A DNA stretch of 64,000 nucleotides, from contig WHUX01000194.1 in the NCBI GenBank assembly GCA_015179025.1, positions 36,409 through 100,408 of the forward strand, read 5' to 3'. Under the pieces are notes generated by a model. The model had not been told where the DNA came from, did not search any database, and was given only the letters and a program-made list of their open reading frames with translations. A program made the position numbers and the translations under genes. Below, one piece after another: positions 11,983-23,900 of the stretch. How positions within the stretch are numbered: the first letter of the stretch is position 1; the number at the start of each line of letters is the position of its first letter. The DNA is from Terfezia claveryi. Taxonomy: Eukaryota > Ascomycota > Pezizomycetes > Pezizales > Pezizaceae.

Positions 11983-12057
11983 GACTTGTGTCTCCTCATG
12001 GTCCCCTTACTGGGACCAAATAGGAGTAACAAGTATTTTTTTTAAAAAAAAAAAAAG
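11983..12057 (+). repeat. SINE-like retroposon, copy S3 (3' end)
   Basis: The plus strand shows the family's 3' end. 'ctcctcatggtcccctta' is followed by 'ctgggaccaaataggagtaa' and then a T/A-rich junction into a 12-A run at about 12045-12057. It lies tail to tail with copy S2 about 90 bp to the right. The 5' part is not clearly preserved. Confidence 0.55.
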
Positions 12058-12142
12058 CACTGCCGTCTTTTGATAAGCGGAACCGGCGGTGATACCTGTA
12101 TGGTGGTCTGCATAAGCAAGCACTGTTGACCCTGGGAGAGTT

Positions 12143-12262
12143 TTCTTATTTTTATACTCATTACTTATATGTGGTCCCAGGGAGGGGCCATGATGAGCCA
12201 CCCGGGTGGCTTCAGGACAGATGCAAGTTAATCTCGTCAGGAACCAATACACGGGGAATGAA
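12143..12262 (-). repeat. SINE-like retroposon, copy S2
   Basis: On the minus strand the conserved 3' module is complete. It has the CCACCCGGGTGG palindrome, the GGTCCC/GGGGCC hairpin, 'gtaatgagtat' and an A-rich tail. It is oriented opposite to copy S3. The 5' limit is unknown. Confidence 0.55.
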
Positions 12263-15200
12263 ACTGCAAATTTGCGAGATGCTGGAGGAGACTGATTTTT
12301 TTTTGCGAGTATTTAATGGGACTGTTTTCTCCCTTCCTTATTCTCGCTCATCATTTTTTCTTGCCCATCATTATCATCAGCGGTTCGGTCAGGATAGAAG
12401 TTTGTCCCTCGGACTTCATACCTGCCAGAATGGTTTTCGTGCAACGTTTTATTCATTCCCTAGCTCCGGCTGTAGACCAGTTGCTCCGTATACATCTCCC
12501 CCATGCTGGCAAAGCGATACGCTGTGACAGCCTTCCTGAGATCCGCCAGGATTGCTGGATCCCTGGGATGCGTATAAAACAACTCTATGTATCGGAAGGG
12601 TTTTTGATTCGAATTTTCCTCCAGCCATTTGACGAGGAATTTGATTCATCCAAGTCTGATTCTCCGCCTGGTGAGCCCCTCATTTCCGGCTCTTGACTGG
12701 AGCGGCAAAGTTCTCCTTCTCGCCAACGACGGTGGCAGCGGCTCACTTTCTTCCCTCGCTTGTTCGTTGGTAAGCCACTTTGGGTCTGCCTCTGACCAAT
12801 CAAATTGTCAGTGTTGATCCGATTGAGATTACCATCTCATGTCCTAGGGGGAGCTTAAGGAAATGGGAACGGTGTTTGCAAGCCTAGGAGGAAAACGGGG
12901 CCTTCAGCATACGCGGTGCGTTTTGTGCTACTATTGACACTGGGTGTGAGATGGTAGAGCTGAGAGAAAGGTAAGAACTTGGGAGGCGTTGCGTACAGAT
13001 AATAGTGCCTTGCTAAAGGAATGCATGTTTTTGGTTTCTCTCATTGCACGGTTTTATCTCTGGTCTTTTTGGAGAATTATGATACGGCATTCAATCCTCC
13101 TGTGGAGGGTGTTGTGCCAACCTAACTAGCATTCAATGGGCGCCGGTGCGGCATCCACTGTAGCCTCCTGCTCCCTTTGTCCGCATGGTGAGAGTCCATG
13201 TTGCTGGTGCGTCGCTGGCATCACGCTCATCTCGAGTGCTAATAGTCGTTATGTGTGGGGAGTAGTTGATCTGAATCTGCGCGTCTCACGACATAATCGG
13301 GTTGAGTATTCATGTTGCTCTCAGCAAAAGCGATGCGATGCGATCGACTAGAGTCTTGGTATGAGACTAATGTTGCTGCCCCGTTGGCGTATAGTCTTCC
13401 TGTCAACTTAAGATTTGTTTGATAAACTTAACCTGCTCGCCCAGCGTTCCTCTGACTAATCTAAATCACATGTCGCTGCTTCCTCCATCGCCGCAGCGGT
13501 ATCAGCGGCGGCACACATGACAACGTCGTGAATGAAATCGTGGTGAGAGCCCTTTCTTTACTTTTATTGTGCACGTCTCCTACTGGTAGTTGTATTCTAG
13601 GGCTAGTACTAATGGCTGCGATTTATTCACGCAGGGCTCTTTTGCAATAAACGTCATAACCTGGTTCTTGGGACAATTTTGTTTTCGCAGTCTATTACGG
13701 CCTTAATCAGCATTAGGTTATGCGGTGGCCTAACCTTCATTGGGAGCTCTCGATCCCCTGACTATCAACTATCATACAACAACGCAGTGAGAACTGTATG
13801 GGAATTCGAAACCAATCGGGGTGAAATGGAACATGATAAGAGGAATCATAGGGAAATCCATCACCAGTCATTGCGTAATTCAATTCTGTACCTTCCTCTG
13901 TCGAATCGTAGGCCTCAATTGGAAGCCAAATTCCCATCATCCTCAGGTGACTTCCAATTGGCAACCTCCTATCAAAAAACACCACTACGGAGGAGGTGGC
14001 GTTCTTGGGACAAGGAGCTTCTGATCATCGTTCCTCTTTCCCACTGCGCAGAACGGGCCTGTTCCCTATCAAAGAATTTCATATTTCAGTAACAACAATG
14101 TGGAACAGGATTTTAGGGATAAGAAGAAGGGAATGAACAGACAGGCACCCCTACGCACAGCTACACAAGGCGACATCAGACAACAATCCAGAAAATCAAG
14201 AAGCGAAGCCGCTATGGCCTCAGGAGGGTGTTGAATGGTGTTCACTGGCCCGGGATACGCAAAACCAAGGTTCCATCTAGGCACAGTCCGAAGCTAGCAA
14301 GAGCTAATTCAGGCAATCTGGATAGAAGAGGATGCAGAAGGGAAGAGAAATTGGGACGTGGTGGAACCTCTTTTTCTCCTCGTATCACAGATACCTGGCT
14401 AACATGTACATTTGAAGCTGCTGATTAAGTACCTGACATCATTTCTTTACGAGATTTTTGTTTCGGTCACATTTCCCTTTTCAAGGCTATCTTGTCATTC
14501 TTTCTCAACCCGCTTCGCTTCTGTACACCGGACACGAAGATTAACTTGCACCGTCCTGGGATTCCATAATGAGTATGTAAAAATAAAAATAAAAATAGAC
14601 CAAATTACCCTGACGAATGCCAAGAAGGGAAAGAAGCTACCCCAAAAAAGTAGTCACTTCCCAATTAGGCCTCCGCGCAAGACCTAGCATTTTGGTCGAG
14701 TTCTAGTACAAAATGGGAGTTTAAATGCAGCGTTGCAACCTCTACGAGGGTCTGATCGAGACTAGTTGCAAACCTTCACCAAAAAAAATTGCCACCTCAC
14801 ACACATTACATACATACAAATGAAAGGGGAATAGAACACAAAAAGAAACACCCGGTTGGGGATGACGGGGCCTGCAACCTTTAATGGAGTCTTCATGTGA
14901 GCGGTCGGCCCCTCTGTGTAAGACTCTATTTTCGTGGTGTATAAAATTCCCGAGGCGAAGTAATAAGCAACGTCTATCGTCCCTCACCAATCCGAAACTC
15001 CTCTGTCAATTTCTTATCCCTCTATTGGCTCCGCAACCCCCGCTCTTATTGGCAAACTCAACAACGGAGCTGATGGCCTTACCCAACCTTCACATATGTC
15101 CCAAGGGGCGATAATCGCCTAGAATTCCATTGCCTCCCACACATTACAAATGTATTTTCCATGGACTTTTGCAAACGACTTGGCTGGTTTGCTGCCGGAC

Positions 15201-16491
15201 AGGGTGCGGCCTATGTTTGGTAGCTAAAGGAGCGACTACTGGAGTCTCGCCTTAGATACGTCCCCCCTATATGCTCGACCTATTCTAACCGCATACTCCT
15301 CTACCACTGGAGTGCGCGGTGAACCAGTTTGTCTTTTTACCATTGTTTTCATGTATTTCTGGTGTCTTTTTATGTCAGGACCCACCCCAATCTCGCACTC
15401 GAACGCCACACTCAGTATGGGGACCCTTCTCCGCCTTCCAACTTGTAGTGACTCTAGTTGTAAAGTACTAAGGCCAGCGGGTGTTAAAGTTCGCCGCAAA
15501 AGACCAGTACCAAGGCTGGCGGCATTGTGTTTCGACTTTCGCTTGTTTGGCCTTCTGTTTCCTCGCATAAAATCAGCAGCCTCTCGTTCATTTTTACGGC
15601 CTAGACAATGTCTTTTATCAACTACTTCACCAAAAACTCTTCCTAATATGCCTCTTATCCCTAGGAGCCGCCAATTTGATGTTGTGTATTTGGTGAAGGA
15701 GGTCTCGATCTTTATCTGCTATGATCTTAAATCATTCAAGGTACTCAATAATCTCTAAGGGCTGTAATTTTTCAACCTAGGCACCCCCCTCCAAGATTAG
15801 CTTTGCATATCAGGTATAGCGAAGGAGATCTTGGAGTTACTATAGTTGTAGTAGGCAGATGCAATGAGGAATCTGAGGCATGTAGCTTGGATAACGCATT
15901 CGGGCGTTTGATGGAATTAAACCTGAACCCGGCCATTCTACTGTAGTATTCTTTTGCTTATATGTTGTATCTCGAGCCTCGGCCAGTAATGGGAAGAAAT
16001 TGATGGATAAAAAGAGAAGCGAGTTTTTTTATTTACTGCCTTGCTATATCCTTCTGCAGGGTAGGAAAAAAGCCGAAATTTAAGGGCTGCAGAAGGTGAG
16101 TACTATGCGATTAGTCAACAGTATGGCCTGATATTCAACTCATTACAATACTTAACGACTCCAATGTAATATATGAAGCCATCCATCGATAATGTGGTAA
16201 GGGGATTTTGCAGTAATTCAGGGCTTGGTGATGTGATTAAATGCTTTAGCCTTTCCATTCCATTCCCAGCTTGCGTTTGTCTATCCTCTAGGAGAGATTG
16301 CAAATAAATTACCCCCTGCTTCGGAGCGTTTATCCAAATTCTGCAACCAACCCTACCTCACTTTGCCCCCTTATGAATTACCAATGGCGGTAATACTGTC
16401 TCATCTTCGCAAATATTCTCAATACTACATTAGCTCCCGATTTCCAACTTCTACAACCCGTCTATTATTCCTCACCCTCGCCTCTACAGAT
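12263..16491. other. No recognisable gene
   Basis: Several frames of 60-150 codons occur on both strands, but none shows a domain, a family resemblance or repeat support. At 13095-13125, 'gtgttgtgccaacc' is a half-copy of the short palindrome family. Genes with introns could be hidden here; I cannot support one. Confidence 0.35.
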
Positions 16492-16581
16492 TAGCCTCGT
16501 ACCCAGGTTAATATATTCAAATTTGTAGCGTTCGTGACGTCGCAAATCTCAAGAGACAACAGACTGGTTACTACGAGGCTA
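16492..16581. mobile_element. 90-bp palindromic MITE-like repeat, copy 1
   Basis: The termini are inverted: TAGCCTCGTA on the left and TACGAGGCTA on the right. The next bases, ACCCAGGTTAA and CTGGTTAC, are only partly paired. A copy in the opposite orientation with the same internal blocks ('ccagtctgttg', 'gtcacgaac', 'ttaacctgg') lies at 42129-42211. A longer decayed relative ends at 17086. It encodes no protein. Confidence 0.6.
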
Positions 16582-16854
16582 GTGTTGTCTGCCAAGCCTT
16601 CCGATCGATTTTAATTCTACAACAAATTTATAAGAAAACCTGGTTGATACGCACCACGGGAAATAAATCGGTGTGCGGTAATCTTGCACTTCTATAAGAT
16701 CTTGAATAGCCTCTGCGTCAGATTCTGCCTCCATCTCATCTTCCTCCATGTGATCTTCTGCTTCATCTTCTGCTAGTAAATACGCAGATGCTGCAGTCAC
16801 AAGCACAGAATCGATATCATTCAGAACTTGGGCTCTTTCCGACGTTCGAGGCAT
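16579..16854 (-). pseudogene. Possible Harbinger-type transposase N-terminus
   Basis: This 91-codon frame starts MPRTSERAQVLNDIDSVL and continues into an acidic stretch ending in VQDYRTP. Fungal PIF/Harbinger nucleases commonly start with a MPRTS-type segment, an acidic region and then a short conserved 'RYL' block, so I infer an N-terminal fragment. The catalytic nuclease domain is absent. The frame ends at the edge of the 90-bp palindrome, which may mark where the element was truncated. Resemblance rests on a short segment only. Confidence 0.35.
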
Positions 16855-16962
16855 GGATGGTGGTTGCGTATGTTTAGGTTCAATAGCAGCAAACCTGGTT
16901 CATGAATTTGGGGTAATCAAATTCCTCACCTTAATTTAGTTAGCTTGTGGCTTGCACTAAAA

Positions 16963-17086
16963 ACCTCGTTGAACCTGGTTGGGATTCGACAACCCCTAAT
17001 AATATCAGAAAACAAGTGATAACGCCAAGTAACGAGTAGGTTCGTGACCTACTCCCAGGAGATAACAGACTGGTTACTACGAGGCT
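16963..17086. mobile_element. Decayed relative of the 90-bp palindromic repeat
   Basis: The right end, 'aacagactggttactacgag' plus GCTA, matches copy 1 at 16562-16581. The left end, 'aacctcgttgaacctggtt', is a diverged version of the other terminus, and 'ttcgtgac' occurs inside as in copy 1. The left boundary is approximate. Confidence 0.4.
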
Positions 17087-17175
17087 ATTTATAGATAACC
17101 TTACAACAATCTGATTTTCCCATTATAAACCCTTTTTCATTCATATTGAACCGCATGTTCCACAATATCATATTT

Positions 17176-17512
17176 TCAGAGAAGTCCACCAAACTTCCAC
17201 ATATGATCTATTAGGTTTTTGGGATCGCTTACTCCAACTTTTGTTGCATCAAATACAGAGGAGAATTTGGCAACAAGATCTGAATATCGATTGAGGAATC
17301 TCATGATCCAATCCTTTCCAATAACTTGGCATAGATCGTTATGGTTGTCTCGCAGGATCATAACCGCTCCACGTACATGTTCAATCCGAGTTGGAAACCC
17401 TACCAGCTCCAATAGTTATATCCATAGCACAATTACTCGCTCCTCTGCTGCTGTCACTAGTGGCGGGGCTTCATGGGCAGTTACCCTGTCATGTGCGTTA
17501 TGAGGACAACAT
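17176..17512 (-). pseudogene. Tc5/CENP-B-type transposase DNA-binding fragment
   Basis: The open part (17176-17412) contains GFPTRIEHVRGAVMILRDNH, then GKDWIMRFLNRYSDLVAKFS, then SDPKNLIDHMWKFGGLL. This order (GFPxR, VGKxWxxRFLxRxxxL, SDP) is typical of the HTH_Tnp_Tc5/CENP-B DNA-binding domain of pogo-superfamily transposases. Upstream in the same frame, after one TAA, is VTAAEERVIVLWI, the usual segment just before it. The DDE catalytic domain is missing. It lies beside the Harbinger-like fragment, so this is a cluster of broken DNA transposons. Confidence 0.6.
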
Positions 17513-18432
17513 TTTAAGGTACTATAAAAAATAGCATTGATATCAGAAGCTTTGCGAATCGATCGGTAGACGTCCCCCTATGCCCAATCTACCGTCACCA
17601 CAGCATCCTCACTGCCTTGGACCTTTTTGTTTATCCTCCCCCTTCCACTTGCTCTAGTCTATCACCGACTCTAGTGGCCACTTCTTTCTTCCTCCGTCGG
17701 TATCTGCTCTGGCCTGGTGTCTTTCTTCACTTCTGTTCCCTTCCTCGTCCTCTCCTTCTTCTCTACCTCCGCTTTGTGTCTCACGGAAGCCAGCTCTCAG
17801 GTCTATATTCGTGCGTAGTCTCATGCCACATTCGTTCGTAGGCAGCACTTCCAAGAATCGTGTGGCTTCCTAAGCAGCCGGCCCATGCGCGAATCAGCAA
17901 TATTCCAGGGCGGGCCAGAACATTATCTCATGATCAGGACACCCCGTACAATGGGCCGGGCAAATATATAGTTAGCGTCTAATGCCAACTCTACGCTCGA
18001 AAGGAGGTTCAAGGAACATTCGTGAATTCAAGGTTACACTTTGTGTCCCAGAAATTCTTCTACCCCCCAAAAGTCCGGTGTAACATAGACAAAGGAGTAT
18101 CCGATGTAATCATAATTTCTTCCAGCTCAGAAAATTCCCATACTCTCCCTAATTTGCATCTAAACCTCAGCCTGTGGCTCCACTCCCATACAGTAAGGCA
18201 CCTTACCTCAAATCACGTCCGTTCTGTGAGCCAATGTTCAGATCGAGGCTAGGGATAACCTACCTATTGTACGCTCCTACTCTCTTGTGGTGGGTGTTGT
18301 GCCAACCAGACTACACATGGGAATTCACTCATATTTCCTGTCCAACTGAAGTTCACTTGTTCTTGGCCTTGAATACTTATGGCCAGCTTAAAAGAAGGTA
18401 TTGGCCAAAGCTTGGACGTGACAGCTTCTGTT
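17513..18432. other. No gene seen; possible upstream region of the 382-aa ORF
   Basis: No supported coding region. At about 18292-18315, 'gtgttgtgccaaccagacta' is a half-copy of the short palindrome family. Confidence 0.3.
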
Positions 18433-18443
18433 ATAAAAAACCT
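18433..18443 (+). promoter_or_regulatory. Possible TATA element
   Basis: 'tataaaaaacc' lies about 55 bp upstream of the ATG of the 382-codon ORF. Position and composition fit a TATA-type promoter element. There is no other evidence. Confidence 0.3.
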
Positions 18444-18488
18444 CTAGATCCAGCAACTTACGTTAAAACTTACTTCATCTGAAACACT

Positions 18489-19637
18489 ATGACTACGCAA
18501 TTTCAAGCAACTCCACTGACAGAATCCTCTATGGCAGCACACGATTCTCCACCAGTACCATTCTCGTTTGATGTGGAGTTCCCAATCCAGGTAGACAACC
18601 TGGAGCAATTCCAGTCTCTTCTCGACTCTTTCAAGCATAGACTGTTCCTCACTATAACAATTGTAGATCCTGTAACAACTTCCAGCACCTTCAAAATTCT
18701 CAAAACTAAAACATACAAACTCGGCAAACTGACGTGGGATCGGACTGAGAAGGTAATCACCGGGCCCGAGGAGGAGGTTCCAATCCCTGATCTGGTCTTC
18801 AACCCTGATGAGTACACTATCGAGGACCTCTGGACTGTCCTTGCAAAGCAGGGTAAGCTTCGCAAACTACGAGTATTGTTGATGGGAAGGAAAGTGAAAG
18901 GTTCTTTGGCAATGACCCTTATGAATAAGATGAGCAGGGAAAGAAATATGTGCCCCATAATCAATAGGGAGGATACTGCAAAGTGGCTCATCCTTCGGAA
19001 ATATGTTTTTGATGAGTTATCTGAACTACAAAAAATTGAGTGGGGTTTACTATCGGGTCTGATGGTCGTGAGTAAGGGAGGGAGGTTGCTGGATCCCAAC
19101 TACAGTAACAAACAGGAAGTCCTAACAACCTCAAATCCTTTAACCACAGGACCTGTCACCAATATTTCCACCCTATACGCACACACAACCCATAGAGCCG
19201 GTGAGTATCTACAGAGACTAGGGAACATCCCGCGTGTGCGGCGACGATCAATTACATCCGCCACGGACTCCCAGGCAACCCTTGCCTCATTAGAGGAGCG
19301 GGTGCGCCAGCTTGAGATGGGATCTCAGCTTTCTGTAAGTGAGGGGGCTCAAAGCTTCACCGGTAGGGGCAATGCCCAGCTGCCAAAGGATTTGGGAACA
19401 AACTTACCAGCAGGTGGAAGCCGGGGGGACAATCGTGAAGCTTCTGCTGTGCGATCGAGCTCAAGTACTCTTGGCCTTCAAGGATGTGAATTTTCAGACA
19501 GTGTCTATTACTCTGAAGACAGTGAAGACGGTGGTGAATTGTATGAGGAGCAGACGGGGTCTAAGTCCCAGTCGGTTTACAGTGACTGCCGGAGAGAGTG
19601 CCAGTCTCCAGTAGACTGGGTGGCTCTTGCAGACTGA
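18489..19637 (+). CDS. Orphan 382-aa protein, unknown function
   Basis: This is the longest intact frame not explained by a transposon. Residues about 20-75 form alternating hydrophobic stretches (EFPIQVDNLEQFQSLL, LFLTITIVDPV). Residues about 75-215 are mixed charged and hydrophobic and could be a folded domain. A short coiled coil, ATLASLEERVRQLEMG, lies near residues 262-277. The C-terminal third is Ser/Gly/Asp/Glu-rich and probably disordered. I recognise no family. The start at 18489 is chosen because it is the first ATG after a TATA-like site. It could be a lineage-specific gene or the gag-like protein of an unrecognised element, although no zinc knuckle is seen. Confidence 0.55.
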   Translation: MTTQFQATPLTESSMAAHDSPPVPFSFDVEFPIQVDNLEQFQSLLDSFKHRLFLTITIVDPVTTSSTFKILKTKTYKLGKLTWDRTEKVITGPEEEVPIPDLVFNPDEYTIEDLWTVLAKQGKLRKLRVLLMGRKVKGSLAMTLMNKMSRERNMCPIINREDTAKWLILRKYVFDELSELQKIEWGLLSGLMVVSKGGRLLDPNYSNKQEVLTTSNPLTTGPVTNISTLYAHTTHRAGEYLQRLGNIPRVRRRSITSATDSQATLASLEERVRQLEMGSQLSVSEGAQSFTGRGNAQLPKDLGTNLPAGGSRGDNREASAVRSSSSTLGLQGCEFSDSVYYSEDSEDGGELYEEQTGSKSQSVYSDCRRECQSPVDWVALAD

Positions 19638-20240
19638 AGTTAGTGGAATATATTTCTAATTTATCTGCGGTTTTTGCATTTCCAGGAAAGCTATTTGTGC
19701 TCCTTTGTTCAATGCTGTTTTATACAATTTGCATTCCAGCATACTTACTACCCATTTCATTGTTTCCTAGCGATTCGTAGTGATTTATGTGTACCCAGCG
19801 ATCGTGAACATCCACGCACCGGCTGTTGCCGATGTCATCAATAGAAATATTCATTGGAATTGGCAGCTGTTCTTGGGTTTCATCTGGCTGTGAGCCATTT
19901 ATTGACACAATTCCAGTATCATAGCATTAATTGTGTCCCAAAGAAATAAGATCGAAGAAGAATCGGTAGAATCGTGATTTGCAATAAGCACGTCATAGAG
20001 CGGTGTAGACTGTTACGAGAGCACTAACAATTAATCGTGATTCCCTTGTCTTCTATCTCCACTTGCGCCCCACTCAGGCATCCTTGCTGGCATCTCTCTA
20101 CCTCGGGGGTCGCCCGCTCCCAATGAAGGTTCCGTCAAAGTTCCAGACCTCATCATGACCTTGGGGATTGCGAGTACAGACTTTAGGGGAAAAAAAAAAA
20201 AAACCTAAAATTTCTCTCCTCCGAGTGCCCCGTGATTGGT
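19638..20240. other. No recognisable gene
   Basis: Short frames only. A 13-A run lies near 20191-20203. Nothing else is supported. Confidence 0.3.
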
Positions 20241-20364
20241 AGCAGTAGCATTGTCTTGACCTGTGGATTTAGTCGATCATTCTTCCCCGGGTTGTCTTTT
20301 GTCTTTCTCCTGCCCGAAAGATCCTATTTAAGGATGTGGTTGGCTGCGTTAATTGGCGTGGGAA
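20241..20364. repeat. Dispersed repeat R1, left half, split by the Gypsy element
   Basis: It aligns with 2395-2522, most clearly at 'aaggatgtggttggct' and 'ggcgtggga'. Its continuation lies on the far side of the retrotransposon at 27302. The last four bases, ggaa (20361-20364), are repeated at 27302-27305 as the target duplication. Confidence 0.65.
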
Positions 20365-20665
20365 TGTTAAGCGACAAAAGAAACCCTCACGATGACCAGG
20401 GCTCTTTGGCTTGATAATAGCTTGACGGCGTGTGTGGATTGTGTTCCGTTCAGTTCAGTTCAGTGTGACTCTTTTTCTTCGTCTCAGTGAGCGTGCGAGA
20501 CTTGATTCTTATTCCACCAGCCAGGAGGGGCCTTTATAACCTCCTCGTAGCCTGACACTGACTAAACTAAGCTAGTAACGTTATCTATCTAATGCAAACA
20601 ACTCGGAAAGCTAAAATACACCCGATCCACTGGCCTCCTTATCGGGCAAATATCAGCCCGTAACA
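20365..20665 (-). repeat. 3' LTR of the Gypsy element
   Basis: 301 bp, bounded by TGTTA and TAACA. It is identical to the other LTR except for one additional T within 'ctttttcttcg'. Confidence 0.93.
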
Positions 20666-20674
20666 CCCCCCTTC
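20666..20674 (-). promoter_or_regulatory. Polypurine tract
   Basis: GAAGGGGGG on the minus strand directly abuts the 3' LTR, the expected site for plus-strand DNA priming. Confidence 0.8.
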
Positions 20675-20848
20675 ATCAGGGATGGTTAGGAATCATCCTG
20701 ACCGTCCCATAACAACAAAGCTCTAGCTAAAAAAATAAAAATAACCCAACCACATACTAAAGAGCGGAGATGAACTAACGACATATTAAAGAGCGAAGAT
20801 GAACTAACGACATATTCTACCTCATCCATCCACCCTATCCCCACATTG

Positions 20849-20992
20849 CTATGCTGCCGATTCCCTCAGGATAAACGGCTTCACTCGGTCTGTATGCCAA
20901 CCTTTATGTATCGTCCCATTGGTCGTTTGGAAGTCGATCTTCCCCTTCGATGTGATATATGTGATTCGTGCCGGTCCCTTCCATCTATCTTC
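20849..20992 (-). pseudogene. Integrase C-terminal (GPY/F) tail beyond a stop
   Basis: In the same frame as gag-pol, directly after the TAG at 20993-20995, the reading frame stays open for 47 codons to the next TAG. It starts with EDRWKGPARITYI, the conserved WKGP core of the Gypsy integrase GPY/F module. The gag-pol stop therefore cuts a conserved domain. Whether this is a damaging mutation in this copy or a family feature cannot be told from one copy. Confidence 0.75.
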
Positions 20993-23900
20993 CTATGGGC
21001 TCCCCGGCTTATGCCTCTTAGAATAGTTTTGGAACAGTACCAAATCGCCAACAAGATAGTAGTGATCCCTCAGTTTGGCCTGGTATTGTTCGACACGGTG
21101 TTCCCAGGCCTTCAATTGCCTCTCGGTTGCTAAGTGTCTAATCTCGTCCAACTTCTCGTTCCTGAGGAATACCATTTTGTCCTCATACCTCCCTACCTCC
21201 ATTGGCAACACCAGGTTCTGGATAGCTGACCTCGGCTGATATCCGTATAGTAGCTGAAAAGGCGAATAACCCAATTGACCAATTTTCGAGTTGAAGGAGA
21301 ACTGCGTAGGTTGAAGAAGCTTTTTCCAAGCCTTCGGATCTTGGTTTGCAAGCTTAGCTATGGACCATTTAACTGACCGAATAGCTCTCTCCGCTTTTCC
21401 TTGTGTCTTTGCCGTTCCTGGGCCTGCAAATACCCATCGGACTCCATTCTCTTCTGCCCATTCCATGCATTCATGGTTATGGAAGTGAGGGCCTCTGTCT
21501 GTATGTATGACTCTTGGAAACCCATGCCTAGCGCAATATATATCCAGTATCTTCACCGTAGCTTCTCCTGTTGCAGACCTGCAAGAGGCCAAATCCAAGA
21601 AGCCGGTCATATTCTCAATCATCACCAGAGTATAAACGTGACCTCCCGCTGGTTCAAACGGTCCTGCGTAATCAATAGTAATCATCTCGAAAGGCTCAAG
21701 CATCACGATAGGCCTGAGTGGTTCAACCGGGAAATCTACCAGGTCCTGGCATTTTTGGCATCTCTCACAAGACCTACAATATTGTCGGCAGTCTTTGATC
21801 ATTGTTGGCCAAGCATATCCTGCTTCCAATATCTTCCGGTAAGTAATCTCTGCTGCATAATGGCCAGCGCATGCGGAATCGTGAAAAGCTGTTAGGAGAG
21901 TAGAAATCTGGGTTTGTGTAGGGACCGCTCTCCAAATACTGTCATATCCCTCTAGCATTAACCTTCCCGTATTCTCTTCCATCCTATACCTTCTTGCCAT
22001 CTTCCGAATTCTAGCCCTATCCGCGCTTCTCCAATCACCTGCAAAATCACCAGACAAAAGAAATCTCTTAATTCCCGACCTCCAACTATCCCATGATCCT
22101 TCCGCTACCAACACCTCTCCCGTTGCCACTTCCTCACCAGCTCGCTTTTCCTCGCCAGCTCGCTTTTCCTCACCAGCTCGCTTTTCCTCGCCAGCTCGCT
22201 TTTCCTCGCCAGCTCGCTTTTCCTCGCCAGCTCGCTTTTCCTCGCCAGCTCGCTTTTCCTCGCCAGCTCGCTTTTCCTCACCAGCTCGCTTTTCCTCACC
22301 AGCTCGCTTGATGTTTTCCCATTCCGCTCTCTCTACCTCCTCTAGCAGTTCTTTCGGCACTCTGGACAACGCGTCCGGCACGATAAGGGTCCAACCTGGT
22401 ACATGATGAATAGTGAAGTCAAACTCCTGCAGAGCCAGTACCCACCGATTTATCTTGTTATTGGTGGATCTCAGGTTATAGATATAGGTCAAACACTGGC
22501 AATCTGTATAGAAGAAAATCTGTGTTCCATACAGAAGATGCCGATTCTTACTAGTGAAGTAGTATACTGCATAGGCTTCCTTCTCGGTTTGTGCCCATCT
22601 CTCCTGGGTTTTGTTGAGCGCTTTTGATAAGAAGGTAGAAGGGATAACCATTCGATACCGATCCATTGGAGTGACCTCACTGTCCTTGCTGTCCTTGCGA
22701 GCCAGCTGCCCGATAACGCACGAGATCGCCCATGGGCTTGCATCAAACATCATTACCACTGGGCGTTCTGGGTCGAACACCTGCAGAGTAACATTCATTT
22801 GGATATCCGTGACCAATTCCATCATTCTCAGCTGATCTTCTTCTGTCCACTCAAAAACATAGTCTTTCCCTGGCATCCTTTTGCCCTTTCTACCTTTCGG
22901 GCCTGGCTGTATACCTGCTCTAACTCCCCCCTTCCACCCTCGTAGTTTCTCACTCATGAACTTGGTTTTATCAGATAAGCTCGGAATGAATTTTGCCAGC
23001 CATCGGATTGCAGCTAGGCTCCGTTCGATATCCTCTGGGCTGGTAACTGGTGTTCTAAACAAGGTGGAAAACTTATCTACCAATTCCGGTGATTTGGAGA
23101 TTCCTCTCTGAGATACCACATGCCCTAGCATCTTCTGTGTCCGCATAAGTAGAGGTGATTTTCTTGGGTTAATAGAGGCATTTGCTTTCCTATACCTTGG
23201 AAAAACCACAAATTCTAATAAATCTAGCTGATCATCAATGGCTTTATTTAGCTGACCTCCTGGTTGTCCACTCGCCGTATCGAGATTGTCTAAGTAGAAC
23301 TGTAGGTTAGGCCCGACTACATCTCCAAAAACTATACGCATGAAATCTGAATATATGCCTGTGGCACCCTGCAATCCGAAAGGCATATAATTCCAAACGA
23401 ATGCTCCTTCTCCTGGTACTATAAATGCTGTCAAGTATATTGAGTCATGATCCATTGGTATGCAGTAATACCCTGAAAACCCATCAATGCCGCTATAGAC
23501 AAGCCTCCCCGCCAGGGCTTGTAGCACCTCATCTAGGCCTCTTAATTGGCCAACTCCCTTCTCCGAAATCGAGTTCAAGAAGATATAGTTTATGCAGAGT
23601 CTAAACGGATCTGCTGAGTTATGCTTGATGGCTAGTTTGATATCTGATGACATCTCTGTTTCTCGGATGCGTGATATCAAATTGGCTTCCTCCAGCTTGG
23701 CCAAATAGCCTACCAACCATTCCCGCTCTTTATGTGCTAACCGGACCTTTCGATTCTGAACCTTCGTCCTTGCATCTTTTTTTAGCTGAATCCGGTGTTT
23801 GAGGATATGCGTGTGTCTCATCTCAAGCACGTTAGTAGCCACCCATGGCCTGATTTCTTCCAATATCCGGTATAGTCGCCTTCGTTGTATCTCTGATACT

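Noticed and set aside
18503..19099. 198-codon minus-strand ORF
   Set aside because: It is a shadow of the better supported 382-codon plus-strand frame.
20191..20203. A-run as a retroposon tail
   Set aside because: The flanking sequence has no family 3' end and no flanking duplication was found.
22093..22311. Repetitive plus-strand ORF, or CRISPR-like array
   Set aside because: It is the antisense of the KRAGEE minisatellite in pol. Units are contiguous with no spacers.
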